64,000 nt of DNA from Metabacillus dongyingensis (GTDB lineage: Bacteria > Bacillota > Bacilli > Bacillales > Bacillaceae). The notes under the pieces were generated by a model. That model worked only from the letters and a program-made list of their open reading frames with translations. It was not told the origin of the DNA and searched no databases. The stretch covers positions 4,838,001 to 4,902,000 of the forward strand of contig NZ_CP082944.1 of assembly GCF_019933155.2 (NCBI RefSeq), in the 5' to 3' direction. The position numbers and the translations under genes were made by a program. Below are positions 28,113-38,376 of the stretch, one piece after another (position 1 is the first letter of the stretch; each line of letters begins with the position of its first letter).

Positions 28113-30062
28113 TGGGTTTGAAACCCGGTCCTATAAAACCCAACTCGCAAAAAACGCCATTCTATTAGCAAAAACCCTTCTTCTACTCGCAGGAATCACG
28201 GTTCAACTCGCGAAAAAGATCATCCAACTCGCATACCTCAATTTCAAACGAAAAAACTACATAAAAATGCCTGTTTCTAGCTGCCGTTGGCTATTTTATC
28301 GTAGATGCAGCTGACTATATAAAGAAAAATTCAGCTGCATTGGGTTTTAGACCCGGTTCCAAAGCACTCAACTCGCAAAAAACGCCATTCTATTAGCAAA
28401 AACCCTTCTCCTACTCGCAGGAATCTCGGTTCAACTCGCGAAAAAGATCATCCAACTCGCAAACCTCGATTTCAAACGAAAAAACTACATAAAAATGCCT
28501 GTTTCTAGCTGCCGTTGGCCATTTTATCGTAGATGCAGCTGACTATATAAAGAAAAATTCAGCTGCATTGGGTCTCAGACCCGGATCCAAAGCACTCAAT
28601 TCGCAAAAAACGCCTTTCAATTAGCAAAAACCCTTCTCCTACTCGCAGGAATCACGGTTCAACTCGCGAAAAAGATCATCCAACTCGCAAACCTCAATTT
28701 CAAACGAGAAAACTACATAAAAATGCCTGTTTCTAGCTGCCGTTGGCTATTTTATCGTAGATGCAGCTGACTTTATAAAGAGAAATTCAGCTGCATTGGG
28801 TCTCAGACCCGGATCCAAAGCACTCAACTCGCAAAAAACGCCTTTCAATTAGCAAAAACCCTTATCCAACTTGTAAGAATCACGGTTCAACTCGCGAAAA
28901 AGATCATCCAACCCGCATACCTCGATTTCAAACGAAAAAACTACATAAAAATGCCTGTTTCTAGCTGCCGTTGGCTATTTTATCGTAGATGCAGCTGACT
29001 ATATAAAGAAAAATTCAGCTGCATTGGGTCTCAGACCTGGTTCCAAAGCACTCAATTCGCAAAAAACGCCTTTCAATTAGCAAAAACCCTTATCCAACTT
29101 GCAAGAATCACGGTTCAACTCGCGAAAAAGATCATCCAACTCGCAAACCTCGATTTCAAACGAAAAAACTACATAAAAATGCCTGTTTCTAGCTGCCGTT
29201 GGCCATTTTATCGTAGATGCAGCTGACTATATAAAGAAAAATTCAGCTGCATTGGGTCTCAGACCCGGTTCCAAAGCACTCAATTCGCAAAAAACGCCTT
29301 TCAATTAGCAAAAACCCTTCTCCAACTTGCAAGAATCACGGTTCAACTCGCGAAAAGGATCATCCAACTCGCAAACCTCAATTTCAAACGAGAAAACTAC
29401 ATAAAAATGCCTGTTTCTAGCTGCCGTTGGCCATTTTATCGTAGATGCAGCTGACTTTATAAAGAGAAATTCAGCTGCATTGGGTCTCAGACCCGGATCC
29501 AAAGCACTCAACTCGCAAAAAACGCCTTTCAATTAGCAAAAACCCTTATCCAACTTGTAAGAATCACGGTTCAACTCGCGAAAAAGATCATCCAACCCGC
29601 AAACCTCGATTTCAAACGAAAAAACTACATAAAAATGCCTGTTTCTAGCTGCCGTTGGCTATTTTATCGTAGATGCAGCTGACTATATAAAGAGAAATCC
29701 AGCTGCATTGGGTCTCAGACCCGGTTCAAAAGCACTCAACTCGCAAAAAACGCCTTTCAATTAGCAAAAACCCTTCTCCAACTTGCAAGAATCTCGGTTC
29801 AACTCGCGGAAAAGATCATCCAACTCTCAAACCTCGATTTCAAACGAAAAAACTACATAAAAATGCCTGTTTCTAGCTGCCGTTGGCTATTTTATCGTAG
29901 ATAAGCTAACTTTATAAAACAAATTCAGCTGCATTGGGTCTCAGACCCGGATCCAAAGCACTCAACTCGCAAAAAACGCCTTTCAATTAGCAAAAATCCT
30001 TCTCCTACTCGCAAGAATCACGGTTCAACTCGCGGAAACTGGCATCCAACTCGCACAACCTA
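28113..30062. repeat. Tandem array of 228-bp units with internal 21-bp phasing
   Basis: The first motif of each unit (ACTCGC or ATTCGC before AAAAAACGCC) starts at 28143, 28371, 28599, 28827, 29055, 29283, 29511, 29739 and 29965: seven periods of exactly 228 bp, one of 226, and a ninth partial unit. Units differ by only scattered substitutions. Each holds five 21-bp-phased motifs, a TTTCTAGCTGCCGTTGGC segment, a 10-bp hairpin (ATGCAGCTGA / TCAGCTGCAT, e.g. 28305-28340) and a small palindrome GGGTCT-C-AGACCC. No plausible gene is present on either strand; the only long frame (29305-29532, minus) is a by-product of the 21-bp period. The array lies between the terminators of the convergent genes uvsE and argS. 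Confidence 0.95.
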
Positions 30063-30065
30063 GAA

Positions 30066-30096
30066 AACAAAAAAAGAACGGCCAATGGCCGTTCCT
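30066..30096 (-). terminator. argS terminator
   Basis: The inverted repeat GAACGGCCA / TGGCCGTTC lies at 30076-30094, followed on the minus strand by TTTTTTTG. It separates argS from the repeat array. Confidence 0.9.
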
Positions 30097-30102
30097 ACAA
30101 AA

Positions 30103-31773
30103 TTACATCTTTTCTGGTGCAGAAACACCGATTAATGAAAGTGAATTTTTCAGCGTAATTTGCGTTGCTCTCATTAGAGCCAAGCGCGCTTTACTTTTCT
30201 CTTCATTTTCTGGATCCAGTACTTTTTCTGCATTATAGAAGCTGTGCAGAGCAGATGCCACATCATTCACGTAATTTGTGATGCGATGCGGAATGCGTTT
30301 TGTTGCTGCTTCTGCCACTGCCTGCGGGAATTCACCGAGTATTTTCAGCAGTTCAATTTCTTTTTCAGATGAAACATCTGTGAAATTCAAAACAGCGTCA
30401 TAAGATAATCCTTGTTCTGCTCCTTGACGCAGCATGCTTTCAATCCGTGCATGTGCATACTGTGCATAGAAAACTGGATTTTCATTGGATTGTGATGCAG
30501 CAAGGTCCATATCAAAATCCATGTGTGTGTCAGCGCTTCTCATTGCGAAGAAATAACGAACAGCGTCAAGACCTACTTCTTCCATCAGGTCACGCATTGT
30601 AACAGCTTTGCCTGTACGTTTGCTCATTTTCATTTTCTCGCCGTTTTTGTAAAGGTGAACAAGCTGAATAATTTCAACCTCAAGAGTATCCTTTTCATAG
30701 CCAAGGGCTTCAATAGCAGCCTTCATGCGCGGGATGTAGCCATGATGATCTGCTCCCCAAATGTTGATCAGCTTCGTAAATCCACGGTCAAGCTTATCTT
30801 TGTGGTAAGCGATATCCGGGGTTAAATACGTGTAAGAGCCGTCATTTTTAATTAATACACGGTCTTTGTCGTCTCCGAACACAGTGGAACGGAACCATGT
30901 TGCGCCATCTTCTTCGAAAATATGGCCTTTTTCACGGAGTACTTGAAGAGCCTGATCAATTTTTCCGTTATGGTAAAGGGAAGTTTCTGAATACCACACA
31001 TCAAATGGTACACGGAATTCTTCCAGGTCCCTTTTCAATTTATCCATCTCGAATTTCAATCCGTATTCACGGAAAAATCCAAGACGCTCTTCTTTGCTTT
31101 CATTTGCAAAACGATCGCCGAATTCATCAGCAAGCTTTTTGCCGATTTCGATGATATCCTGACCATGATAGCCGTCCTCAGGCATTGCTGCATCTTGTCC
31201 GAGAGCCTGCAAATAACGGGCTTCAACTGAAAGTGCAAGGTTGTTAATCTGGTTTCCTGCATCATTGATGTAGTATTCACGTGAAACATCATAGCCCGCT
31301 TTTTCAAGAATATTGCAAAGAGAGTCGCCGACTGCTGCGCCGCGCGCATGTCCTAAATGCAAAGTTCCAGTCGGATTAGCAGATACAAATTCAACTTGAA
31401 GCTTCTCTTTATTGCCGATATTGACCTCTCCATAAGAGTCACCAGCTTCAAGAATGGATGGGATAAGATCTGTTAAGTATGAGTTGTTCATATAAAAATT
31501 GATAAATCCTGGTCCTGCGATTTCAATTTTTTCTATAGATGCTTTTCCTTTATCAAACGAAGCAACAATGTCTTCTGCAATTGCGCGAGGTGCTTTCTTA
31601 GCAACGCGTGCAAGCTGCATCGCCATATTTGTGGAATAGTCTCCATGGGCTTTATCCTTAGGCAGCTCAAGAATAGCATCCGGAATTTGACTTTCTTCTG
31701 CCAGGCCTGCCTTAAGCACTGACGCTTTAATTTCACCTTTTAACCGTTCTTTTACTTGATCAACGATGTTCAT
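30103..31773 (-). CDS. argS: Arginyl-tRNA synthetase
   Basis: 556-residue class I aminoacyl-tRNA synthetase charging tRNA-Arg; same length as B. subtilis ArgS. HIGH motif as [14 protein letters not shown] (about residue 125); KMSKS-like [12 protein letters not shown] (about 370). N-terminal Arg-tRNA synthetase domain and C-terminal anticodon-binding DALR region ([11 protein letters not shown] onward) are present. ATG 31773 follows GGAGG and overlaps the ywiB stop in an ATGA quartet, so translation is coupled. No T-box leader is visible upstream. Confidence 0.97.
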   Translation of the reverse strand: MNIVDQVKERLKGEIKASVLKAGLAEESQIPDAILELPKDKAHGDYSTNMAMQLARVAKKAPRAIAEDIVASFDKGKASIEKIEIAGPGFINFYMNNSYLTDLIPSILEAGDSYGEVNIGNKEKLQVEFVSANPTGTLHLGHARGAAVGDSLCNILEKAGYDVSREYYINDAGNQINNLALSVEARYLQALGQDAAMPEDGYHGQDIIEIGKKLADEFGDRFANESKEERLGFFREYGLKFEMDKLKRDLEEFRVPFDVWYSETSLYHNGKIDQALQVLREKGHIFEEDGATWFRSTVFGDDKDRVLIKNDGSYTYLTPDIAYHKDKLDRGFTKLINIWGADHHGYIPRMKAAIEALGYEKDTLEVEIIQLVHLYKNGEKMKMSKRTGKAVTMRDLMEEVGLDAVRYFFAMRSADTHMDFDMDLAASQSNENPVFYAQYAHARIESMLRQGAEQGLSYDAVLNFTDVSSEKEIELLKILGEFPQAVAEAATKRIPHRITNYVNDVASALHSFYNAEKVLDPENEEKSKARLALMRATQITLKNSLSLIGVSAPEKM

Positions 31774-32201
31774 CCTTTTTCCTCCCTAAACATGATATGT
31801 AAAGTATGTAAATGCGAATCTTCTTCGCCAATCTGCAATTCATAATCAACTTTGATGATGCCGTTTGATTTCCCTTCCATTGTGCGGACGGAAATCGCTG
31901 CAGTAGTGGTTTCAAGCTGGAGCTGTCCGAATTGTGTCTGATAATTCGTGATCGTTTCGGTTCCTACAATAAAGCGCTGCTTCATTGAGATGGATCCGGA
32001 CCTCATAATAAAAACCTCGTCGTCTTTGAATTTAACGACGGTTTTTACTTTTCCGTACTCGTGTTCCTCGTGATAGCTTAAATAGGAGGCGTTATTTTTA
32101 ACATAGTGTTCACCGTTCGTAAAAAGCTCCAGGTTCTCTGAATCATCACCCTGGCTGATCTCGGTTTTCACGATAATTTGAACTGGTTTACTGACTGTCA
32201 T
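31770..32201 (-). CDS. ywiB: DUF1934 beta-barrel protein YwiB
   Basis: 143-residue cytosolic protein matching YwiB/DUF1934 (calycin-like beta-barrel), function unknown, always just upstream of argS in Bacillus. Alternating hydrophobic strands, e.g. VQIIVKTEI and [17 protein letters not shown], support a beta-barrel. ATG 32201 after AAAAGGATG is chosen over the longer frame. The last codons overlap argS by four bases. Confidence 0.85.
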   Translation of the reverse strand: MTVSKPVQIIVKTEISQGDDSENLELFTNGEHYVKNNASYLSYHEEHEYGKVKTVVKFKDDEVFIMRSGSISMKQRFIVGTETITNYQTQFGQLQLETTTAAISVRTMEGKSNGIIKVDYELQIGEEDSHLHTLHIMFREEKG

Positions 32202-32344
32202 TTTGACACATCCTTTTAAAGTATCCGCTATTAACTTATCTAGTATAAAGATTTCATGGAAAAAGTTCAATAGGATGGCAGGTCGTATTCATGGTTGACG
32301 TTCTGATATTATTTATACGTTTTTAAGAAAATATTCCCATATAA

Positions 32345-32373
32345 GAAAAAAGCCCCAGTCAAACCTGGAGCTT
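32345..32373 (-). terminator. speE-speB terminator
   Basis: An imperfect stem, AGCCCCAG / CCTGGAGCT, with a minus-strand T-run (plus AAAAAA) just after the speB stop. Confidence 0.8.
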
Positions 32374-32383
32374 CTCCTCAAAT

Positions 32384-33265
32384 TTAAGGACGCTTTTGCA
32401 CCCAACCTAAAATCATTTCACGAATCAATTTGCTTGCCGTATTAGCCGTCTGCTCAGAGTTATCATAGATTGGAGCTACCTCTACAAGATCAGCGCCCAC
32501 TACGTGAATATCCGAGTTTGCAATGGCATGGATGGATGCCAGCAATTCTCTTGATGTAATACCGCCAGCGTCTACCGTACCTGTACCGGGTGCGTGAGCC
32601 GGATCTAGTACATCAATATCAATTGTTACATAGACAGGGCGTCCTGCAAGCTTTGGCAGCACTTCTTTTAAAGGCTCAAGTACTTCAAACTTAGAGATGT
32701 GCATGCCGGCTTCCTTTGCCCATTGGAATTCTTCCCTCATGCCGGAACGAATACCAAATGAGTAAACGTTTGGTGGTCCAATCAGATTTGCGGCTTTGCG
32801 GATTGGCGTTGAGTGAGAAAGAGGCTCTCCTTCATACTCTTCGCGCAAATCCGTATGTGCATCCATATGGATAATCGCAAGATCTGGGTATTTCTTGTAC
32901 ATCGCTTTGATAACAGGCCATGATACAAGATGCTCCCCGCCCATACCGAGCGGGAACTTGTCCTCTGCCAAAACTTTATCAATGAAATCTTCGATCATAT
33001 CAAGGCTTCGCTGCGGATTTCCGAATGGAAGCGGAATATCCCCTGCATCAAAATACTTCACTTCTTCAAGCTCGCGGTCTAAATACGCGCTGTATTCCTC
33101 AAGACCGATTGAAACCTCGCGGATGCGGGTTGGACCGAATCTTGAACCCGGGCGATAGCTGACTGTCCAGTCCATCGGCATTCCATAAAGGACAGCTTCA
33201 CTGTCTTCAAATGTTGGATGACTTTTAATAAAAACATTGCCTGAATAGGCTTCATCAAAACGCAT
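32384..33265 (-). CDS. speB: Agmatinase
   Basis: Hydrolyses agmatine to putrescine and urea. 293-residue ureohydrolase with the metal-binding motifs GMGGEHLVSW, AIIHMDAHTDLRE and YVTIDIDVLDPAHAPGTGT (binuclear manganese site). ATG 33265 follows GGGAGGAAATACG; the longer frame start lacks a site. Directly downstream of speE, forming the arginine-agmatine-putrescine-spermidine pathway pair seen in B. subtilis. Confidence 0.96.
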   Translation of the reverse strand: MRFDEAYSGNVFIKSHPTFEDSEAVLYGMPMDWTVSYRPGSRFGPTRIREVSIGLEEYSAYLDRELEEVKYFDAGDIPLPFGNPQRSLDMIEDFIDKVLAEDKFPLGMGGEHLVSWPVIKAMYKKYPDLAIIHMDAHTDLREEYEGEPLSHSTPIRKAANLIGPPNVYSFGIRSGMREEFQWAKEAGMHISKFEVLEPLKEVLPKLAGRPVYVTIDIDVLDPAHAPGTGTVDAGGITSRELLASIHAIANSDIHVVGADLVEVAPIYDNSEQTANTASKLIREMILGWVQKRP

Positions 33266-33280
33266 CGTATTTCCTCCCAA

Positions 33281-34111
33281 TTATTTGATTAAGTCTGCTA
33301 CAAATTTAGGCAGGACAAACGCTGCTTTATGAAGCTCTTTTGTATAATATTTTGTTTCAATTTCATGGAAACGCTCTTCGCTTACTTCTAATGGATCATA
33401 TTTTTTTGAACCGATTGTAAATGTCCAAAGACCGCTTGGATATGTTGGGATGTTTGCTGTATATAAACGTGTAATCGGGAAAATTTCTCTTACATCACGC
33501 TGTACGTTTTGAATAAGCTCAGGCGTAAACCAAGGGTTATCCGATTGGGCAACAAAGATGCCATCTTCTTTTAACGCTTTTGAAATGCCTGCATAGAAGC
33601 CTTTTGAGAATAGGTTAACAGCAGGTCCAACTGGCTCTGTTGAGTCAACCATAATGACATCATACTCATTATCGCTCTTTGCAATATGCATGAACCCGTC
33701 GCCTACCTTCACTTCAACGCGCTCGTTTTCAAGCTCTCCTGCAATTTCAGGCAAGTACTTTTTAGAGTACTCGATTACTTTGCCGTCAATATCAACAAGT
33801 GTTGCTTTCTTAACGCTTGGGTGCTTCATAATTTCACGGATTACTCCGCCGTCTCCGCCTCCGACTACAAGTACGTTTTCAGGATTTGGATGTGTAAATA
33901 AAGGAACGTGCGCTACCATTTCATGATAAACAAATTCGTCTCTTTGTGAAGTCATAACCATGCCGTCTAAAAGCAGCATGTTGCCGAACTCCTCTGTTTC
34001 TACCATATCTAATTTTTGAAATTCAGTTTGCTCTGTATGTAAAGTGCGGTTAATTTTGATCGTGATGCCGAAATTCTCGGTTTGCTTTTCTGTAAACCAA
34101 TGTCCTCCCAT
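33281..34111 (-). CDS. speE: Spermidine synthase
   Basis: Transfers aminopropyl from decarboxylated S-adenosylmethionine to putrescine. 276 residues, as in B. subtilis. Signature [15 protein letters not shown] and [17 protein letters not shown], the active-site stretch [12 protein letters not shown] and the C-terminal [16 protein letters not shown] 34111 follows GAAAGGAAG. Sixteen bp before speB; one transcript. Confidence 0.97.
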   Translation of the reverse strand: MGGHWFTEKQTENFGITIKINRTLHTEQTEFQKLDMVETEEFGNMLLLDGMVMTSQRDEFVYHEMVAHVPLFTHPNPENVLVVGGGDGGVIREIMKHPSVKKATLVDIDGKVIEYSKKYLPEIAGELENERVEVKVGDGFMHIAKSDNEYDVIMVDSTEPVGPAVNLFSKGFYAGISKALKEDGIFVAQSDNPWFTPELIQNVQRDVREIFPITRLYTANIPTYPSGLWTFTIGSKKYDPLEVSEERFHEIETKYYTKELHKAAFVLPKFVADLIK

Positions 34112-34298
34112 TTTAAAACTTCCTTTCTATATCAATTTTCTTAAAGCCCTAATTACGATTATACCCTAATCAACAAATACAATTCGCCAAAATTCGAGTT
34201 CAAAACCTCAGGAAAAAGTATAGATGAATCTAGCAAAATTGCAAGAAGAATTTTAATAGAGAAGGTTTAAAAAACCTTGGAAATTCTCATACTGGTAA

Positions 34299-34385
34299 GA
34301 AAAGCGAAAGCTCCTTGGCCAGCTCGTGAGGAAAATTGTCTTTTTCGCAGCTGGTTAGGCGCTCGAGCTGAACAAGAATGCAGGA
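34299..34385 (+). repeat. Dispersed palindromic repeat, copy 4 (short)
   Basis: A shortened, diverged copy: starts GAAAAGCGAAAGCTCC and ends GGCGCTCGAGCTGAAC. The internal CGGCAGATAAGG part is replaced by CGCAGCTGGTTA. It lies immediately upstream of pbpG, probably in its leader. Confidence 0.6.
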
Positions 34386-34438
34386 CATGATCTACTGCAC
34401 TTAAATTTTTAAAGAAACAGAACAGATGAGGAAACGAG

Positions 34439-36520
34439 GTGGAGAAATTGGAAATCATCACACCCAGACGATTGAAAATCACGATAAAAGCTGTGCGTGC
34501 GGCAATATTTATTGGCCTTATATTATTTTTCATAGCATCAATTGTCCTTGCGGCGATTCTGCTTGCGGCGAAATGGCAGGGAGCTCCTTCCCTGTCTGTT
34601 CAGCAATCTTCTATTATGTATGCAAATGATGGATCTGAGATGGGAAAGACCCATCACGGCGGTAAAAGGTACTGGGTTGATCTAGATGAGATTTCTCCTT
34701 CCTTAATTGAAGCTACTGTTGCGATAGAAGACCGTCATTTTTATGATCACAACGGCTTTGACTACAAACGGATAGCAGGAGCTGCTCTTGCTGATTTAAA
34801 AGCAATGGCCAAGGTTCAGGGAGCGAGCACAATCAGCCAGCAATATGCGAGAAACCTGTTTTTGGTTCACGATAAAACATGGAAACGCAAGCTGACAGAA
34901 GCGTTCTACACTGTCAGACTTGAACTGAATTACAGCAAAGAGGAGATTCTAGAAGGCTATTTAAATACGATTTATTACGGTCATGGCGCTTACGGCGCAG
35001 AAGCTGCAGCCAATTATTATTTTGACAAATCCGCAAGTGAATTATCCATCAGTGAAGCAACCATGCTTGCAGGTATTCCAAAAGCGCCAAGCCTTTATTC
35101 GCCCTTTGAAAATGAAGAGCGGGCAAAAAGCAGGCAGGGTCTTATTTTGAAAACGATGGTGAATCAAAAAATAATCAGCCAAAAAGAAGCTGATCAGACG
35201 TATAATGAAGCGCTCAGCTACCGTTCTGTGAAAGATGTGAAAACAGCAGACATTGCTCCTTATTTTCAGGATGCGGTTATGAATGAGCTGTCAAAAAAGC
35301 TGAATCTAGATCAGACAACGATTGAAACGCGGGGTTTAAGAATTTTCACTACCTTAGATCCAGATATGCAGAAAATAGCTGAAGAAAAGATTGCAGATGT
35401 CATTGATGATGCATCTGACATCCAGGTCGGGTTCATGGCAATGGATCCAAAAACCGGCAGCGTGAAGGCTCTTGTTGGCGGCCGTGATTATGCAGAAAGT
35501 ACGTTTAATCGCGCAACACAGGCAAAAAGACAGCCTGGTTCAACGATGAAACCGTTTCTGTATTATGCTGCCGTAAATAAAGGATTCACCCCTTCTACCC
35601 TTTTAAGGAGCGAACCTTACACATTTAAGTTTGAAGACGGCAAATCAAGCTATAAACCTGGCAATTACAACGGGTATTATGCAAACGGGGACATTACATT
35701 GGCTCAGGCAATAGCACTTTCGGATAATATATTCGCCGTTAAGACTCACCTTTATCTTGGAATGGATGAGCTGATTCAGACCTCTAAAAGCTTCGGAGTG
35801 ACAAGCAAATTATCACATGTGCCATCCCTTGCTCTTGGAACCTCGCCAGTGCGATTGTCTGAAATGGTGAACGGTTATGGAATGCTCGCAAATGGCGGCA
35901 AGAGGATTGAACCTTCTTTTATTAAAAAGGTTGAGGATGCAGAAGGAAACGTGATTTATCAGAATGAAAAAGAGCAAGAACAAATCTTAAATAAAGAGGC
36001 GGCGTTCGTTACCTCGCATTTGATGACAGGCATGTTTGATGAACAATTGAATGATTATACGTCCGTAACAGGCCACACCATTATTCCGAAGCTCTCCCGC
36101 GAGTATGCAGGGAAATCCGGAACGACAAAAGCTGACAGCTGGATGATCGGCTTTGCTCCGCAGCTGGTGGCGGGCATCTGGACGGGCTATGATAAAGACA
36201 AAACGATTGATCTTGTTGCTGAAAGAGGGTACGCCAAACAAATATGGGCCGATTTTATGGAAGAAGCACTGGAAGATCAATCAGTTAAAGCATTTAATCC
36301 CCCTAAAGGCGTGATTGGCGTTTATATCAATCCTAAAACAGGCAAGCTTGCATCAGACGATTGTCCGGTTAAGCGATTTGCTTATTTTGTAAGGGGTACT
36401 GAGCCGACAGAGTACTGCACTGAGCATCTGGAGCATGGAAAACAGAGCGAGCCTCCTGCAAAAGCTCCTAAAAATCAGGATGAAACATGGTATAAGAAAG
36501 TCTTGAGATGGTGGGATTAA
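34439..36520 (+). CDS. pbpG: Class A penicillin-binding protein PbpG
   Basis: 693-residue bifunctional peptidoglycan synthase (glycosyltransferase plus transpeptidase); in B. subtilis PbpG (YwhE) serves spore germ-wall synthesis. Single N-terminal membrane anchor (about residues 17-42). GT51 motifs: AIEDRHFYDHNGFD, GASTISQQYARN, KRKLTEAFYTVRLE. Transpeptidase motifs: SxxK as RQPGSTMKPF, SDN in ALSDNIFAV, KTG-type box GKSGTT. GTG start at 34439 after GAGGA. Divergent from speEB. No clear sporulation promoter could be assigned. Confidence 0.93.
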   Translation: MEKLEIITPRRLKITIKAVRAAIFIGLILFFIASIVLAAILLAAKWQGAPSLSVQQSSIMYANDGSEMGKTHHGGKRYWVDLDEISPSLIEATVAIEDRHFYDHNGFDYKRIAGAALADLKAMAKVQGASTISQQYARNLFLVHDKTWKRKLTEAFYTVRLELNYSKEEILEGYLNTIYYGHGAYGAEAAANYYFDKSASELSISEATMLAGIPKAPSLYSPFENEERAKSRQGLILKTMVNQKIISQKEADQTYNEALSYRSVKDVKTADIAPYFQDAVMNELSKKLNLDQTTIETRGLRIFTTLDPDMQKIAEEKIADVIDDASDIQVGFMAMDPKTGSVKALVGGRDYAESTFNRATQAKRQPGSTMKPFLYYAAVNKGFTPSTLLRSEPYTFKFEDGKSSYKPGNYNGYYANGDITLAQAIALSDNIFAVKTHLYLGMDELIQTSKSFGVTSKLSHVPSLALGTSPVRLSEMVNGYGMLANGGKRIEPSFIKKVEDAEGNVIYQNEKEQEQILNKEAAFVTSHLMTGMFDEQLNDYTSVTGHTIIPKLSREYAGKSGTTKADSWMIGFAPQLVAGIWTGYDKDKTIDLVAERGYAKQIWADFMEEALEDQSVKAFNPPKGVIGVYINPKTGKLASDDCPVKRFAYFVRGTEPTEYCTEHLEHGKQSEPPAKAPKNQDETWYKKVLRWWD

Positions 36521-36583
36521 CATTTATTTGCGAATATAAGTGATTTATTTTCGACATTCTGTCAATTTCTCGTCAGCCACATG

Positions 36584-36617
36584 AAAAACCCCGGACCTCA
36601 TACGGTCCGGGGTTTTT
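36584..36617 (+). terminator. pbpG terminator
   Basis: The stem CCCCGGACC / GGTCCGGGG with a six-base loop, followed by TTTTT, 65 bp after the pbpG stop. The preceding A-run could let it serve the other strand. Confidence 0.92.
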
Positions 36618-36711
36618 CGTGTCCTAGCTTTATAAGCTATGTTCAGTTTACTAATAAGCGATTTAAAGCTCAAGAATTTGACAATTTGTTCACATAAACG
36701 TCACAGAATTG

Positions 36712-37227
36712 TCACGCTTCTCCGAGCCCTGCTTTTAGCTCCTGACTGGAATTTTTCCACATATCTGCATTATGGTTTTTCAGGAAGTTCACTAATATAC
36801 CTTTTGACGCATCATCCATATGCTCAACCATAATGTGGCGCTTTAAGGATTTATCCATTTTATTTACATGCTCAGGAAGTGATTTATACCCTCTTCTGAT
36901 TTCACGGTCTACTGTCATTTCACATGCAGTAACACCTGCATAATAAGGTCCCTCAGGCTTGCGGTCGATGGTCACCCATACGAGCCAGAACGGCTTTCCG
37001 TTTGGTACCTCTTCTTTGTTCGGAAGAAACTTGATTCCTTTTTCAACAACACTTCTGGCATGCATCGCACCGATGTCCACAAACGCTTCCCCTTCGGTTA
37101 CATCAACGAAAACCGGTGAAATGTTATCGAGGCTGAGTGCGCCGACTCCGTATCCGCCGTGACCGTCCGTCGGATCGCTTTTAATGATATTAAAACCAAT
37201 CTTTTTTTTCTTTTTATCTTGTTCCAA
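36712..37227 (-). CDS. ywhD: YwhD-family protein
   Basis: 171-residue soluble protein of the conserved YwhD family; function unknown. Characteristic blocks GFNIIKSDPTDGHGGYG at the N-terminus and GPYYAGVTACEMTVDREIRRGYKS in the middle. TTG start at 37227, seven bases after AGGAGGT. Twelve bp downstream of the ywhC metalloprotease gene, likely one transcript. Confidence 0.88.
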   Translation of the reverse strand: MEQDKKKKKIGFNIIKSDPTDGHGGYGVGALSLDNISPVFVDVTEGEAFVDIGAMHARSVVEKGIKFLPNKEEVPNGKPFWLVWVTIDRKPEGPYYAGVTACEMTVDREIRRGYKSLPEHVNKMDKSLKRHIMVEHMDDASKGILVNFLKNHNADMWKNSSQELKAGLGEA

Positions 37228-37239
37228 AGAAATGACCTC

Positions 37240-37905
37240 CTAGAAAAACGGGTTAAGTATTGATTCAAAAACAGTCATAACAATATCAGTCCCATAAGAG
37301 AAAGCTGGCTGTATTGTGTATTTATCCAAAGGTGTTAACACTAAAATTAAAAAGACAACCATGCCGTAGCTTTCAAACTGCGTCATTTTTGCCCGGATTC
37401 CTGACGGGGCCAAATCTTCAATAATCCGGTATCCATCAAGCGGCGGAAACGGAAAAAGATTAAAAATGAACAGCGTGATATTCAGGAAAATTAAAATGTT
37501 GAAAAACTGATGCAGGCCTTCCGCCATTCCTGAAGACAAGGAAGATAAAGCACCTGTACTTAAAAGTATATACCAAACAGCAAGCCCAATAAAAGCGATG
37601 ACCAAATTGCTTAATGGTCCTGCTACAGAGACGAGAACACCCGCAAGGCGCGGATTCTTGAAATAAAACCGGTTCACAGGCACTGGCTTCGCCCAGCCAA
37701 AACCGGCAATGAAGATCAGCAGTGTACCGATCGGATCAAGATGGGCAAACGGTGACAGGGTCAGTCTCCCCTGATTCTTCGCAGTCGGATCTCCAAATTT
37801 ATATGCTACATATGCATGTGCAAATTCATGAACCGTAAACGCAAGCGCCAAAACAATCACCACATACGGAATAAGCTCTAAATCAAACGCCAAAAACTCC
37901 ACCAA
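37240..37905 (-). CDS. ywhC: Site-2 protease family membrane metalloprotease
   Basis: 221-residue polytopic membrane protein of the M50/S2P family. Zinc-binding HEFAH (HExxH) at about residue 26 within the first hydrophobic segment, and the third ligand region [15 protein letters not shown] near 150. About five to six membrane helices. Substrate unknown; other family members cleave membrane proteins. Start TTG 37905 or GTG 37902, both with AAAGGAG nearby. Divergent from ywhB. Confidence 0.88.
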   Translation of the reverse strand: MVEFLAFDLELIPYVVIVLALAFTVHEFAHAYVAYKFGDPTAKNQGRLTLSPFAHLDPIGTLLIFIAGFGWAKPVPVNRFYFKNPRLAGVLVSVAGPLSNLVIAFIGLAVWYILLSTGALSSLSSGMAEGLHQFFNILIFLNITLFIFNLFPFPPLDGYRIIEDLAPSGIRAKMTQFESYGMVVFLILVLTPLDKYTIQPAFSYGTDIVMTVFESILNPFF

Positions 37906-38000
37906 TCATTCTCCTTTGCAAGCGGCTTCGCTAAACATTCTATCCTCCATCAAGTATACTATAGAAGAATCCAACTACGATAGAAAAAGGAGAGATCAAC

Positions 38001-38189
38001 ATGCCATACGTAACGGTAAAAATGCTTGAAGGCCGTACAGAGGAACAAAAAAAAGCTCTAGTCGAAAAAGTAACCGCTGCTGTATCTGAAACAACAGGTG
38101 CTCCTGCAGAAAAGATTGCGATTTTCATTGAGGAAATGAGCAAAAATCATTATGCTGTGAACGGTAAGCGTTTGAGTGACGAGGATTAA
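38001..38189 (+). CDS. ywhB: 4-oxalocrotonate tautomerase-like YwhB
   Basis: 62-residue tautomerase. The catalytic Pro follows the initiator Met (MPYVTVKMLEGRTEEQKKAL), and Arg residues at the family positions are present. It is thought to assemble as a hexamer; physiological substrate unknown. AAAGGAGAG precedes the ATG. Monocistronic with its own terminator. Confidence 0.93.
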   Translation: MPYVTVKMLEGRTEEQKKALVEKVTAAVSETTGAPAEKIAIFIEEMSKNHYAVNGKRLSDED

Positions 38190-38202
38190 GTACATATAAG
38201 GA

Positions 38203-38236
38203 AGACCGGCCTCTTTGGAGAGGGCCGGTTTTTTAT
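38203..38236 (+). terminator. ywhB terminator
   Basis: The stem ACCGGCC / GGCCGGT followed by TTTTTTATTT, 15 bp after the stop codon. Confidence 0.9.
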
Positions 38237-38376
38237 TTCTAAAGAGCAGAGAAATTCCATATTAAAAATTTTTGATTTGCTTCAGCAATTAAACTTTGTT
38301 TTCAGCCAGAAAGGGGCAAATATAGATACAAAACTTCAGTATTAGCGACATTCACAAATATGAATTCATCTGCTTG

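Noticed and set aside
29305-29532. Minus-strand reading frame with a seven-residue pattern inside the array
   Set aside because: It arises from the 21-bp period, is not kept in every unit, has no ribosome site and contains array sequence only.
28113-30062. CRISPR array
   Set aside because: The repeating unit is 228 bp and the 21-bp motifs are only partly conserved; there are no unique spacers of constant length between identical repeats, and no cas genes nearby.
31774-32300. T-box leader for argS
   Set aside because: The upstream region is occupied by ywiB, overlapping argS by four bases; no T-box core is visible.
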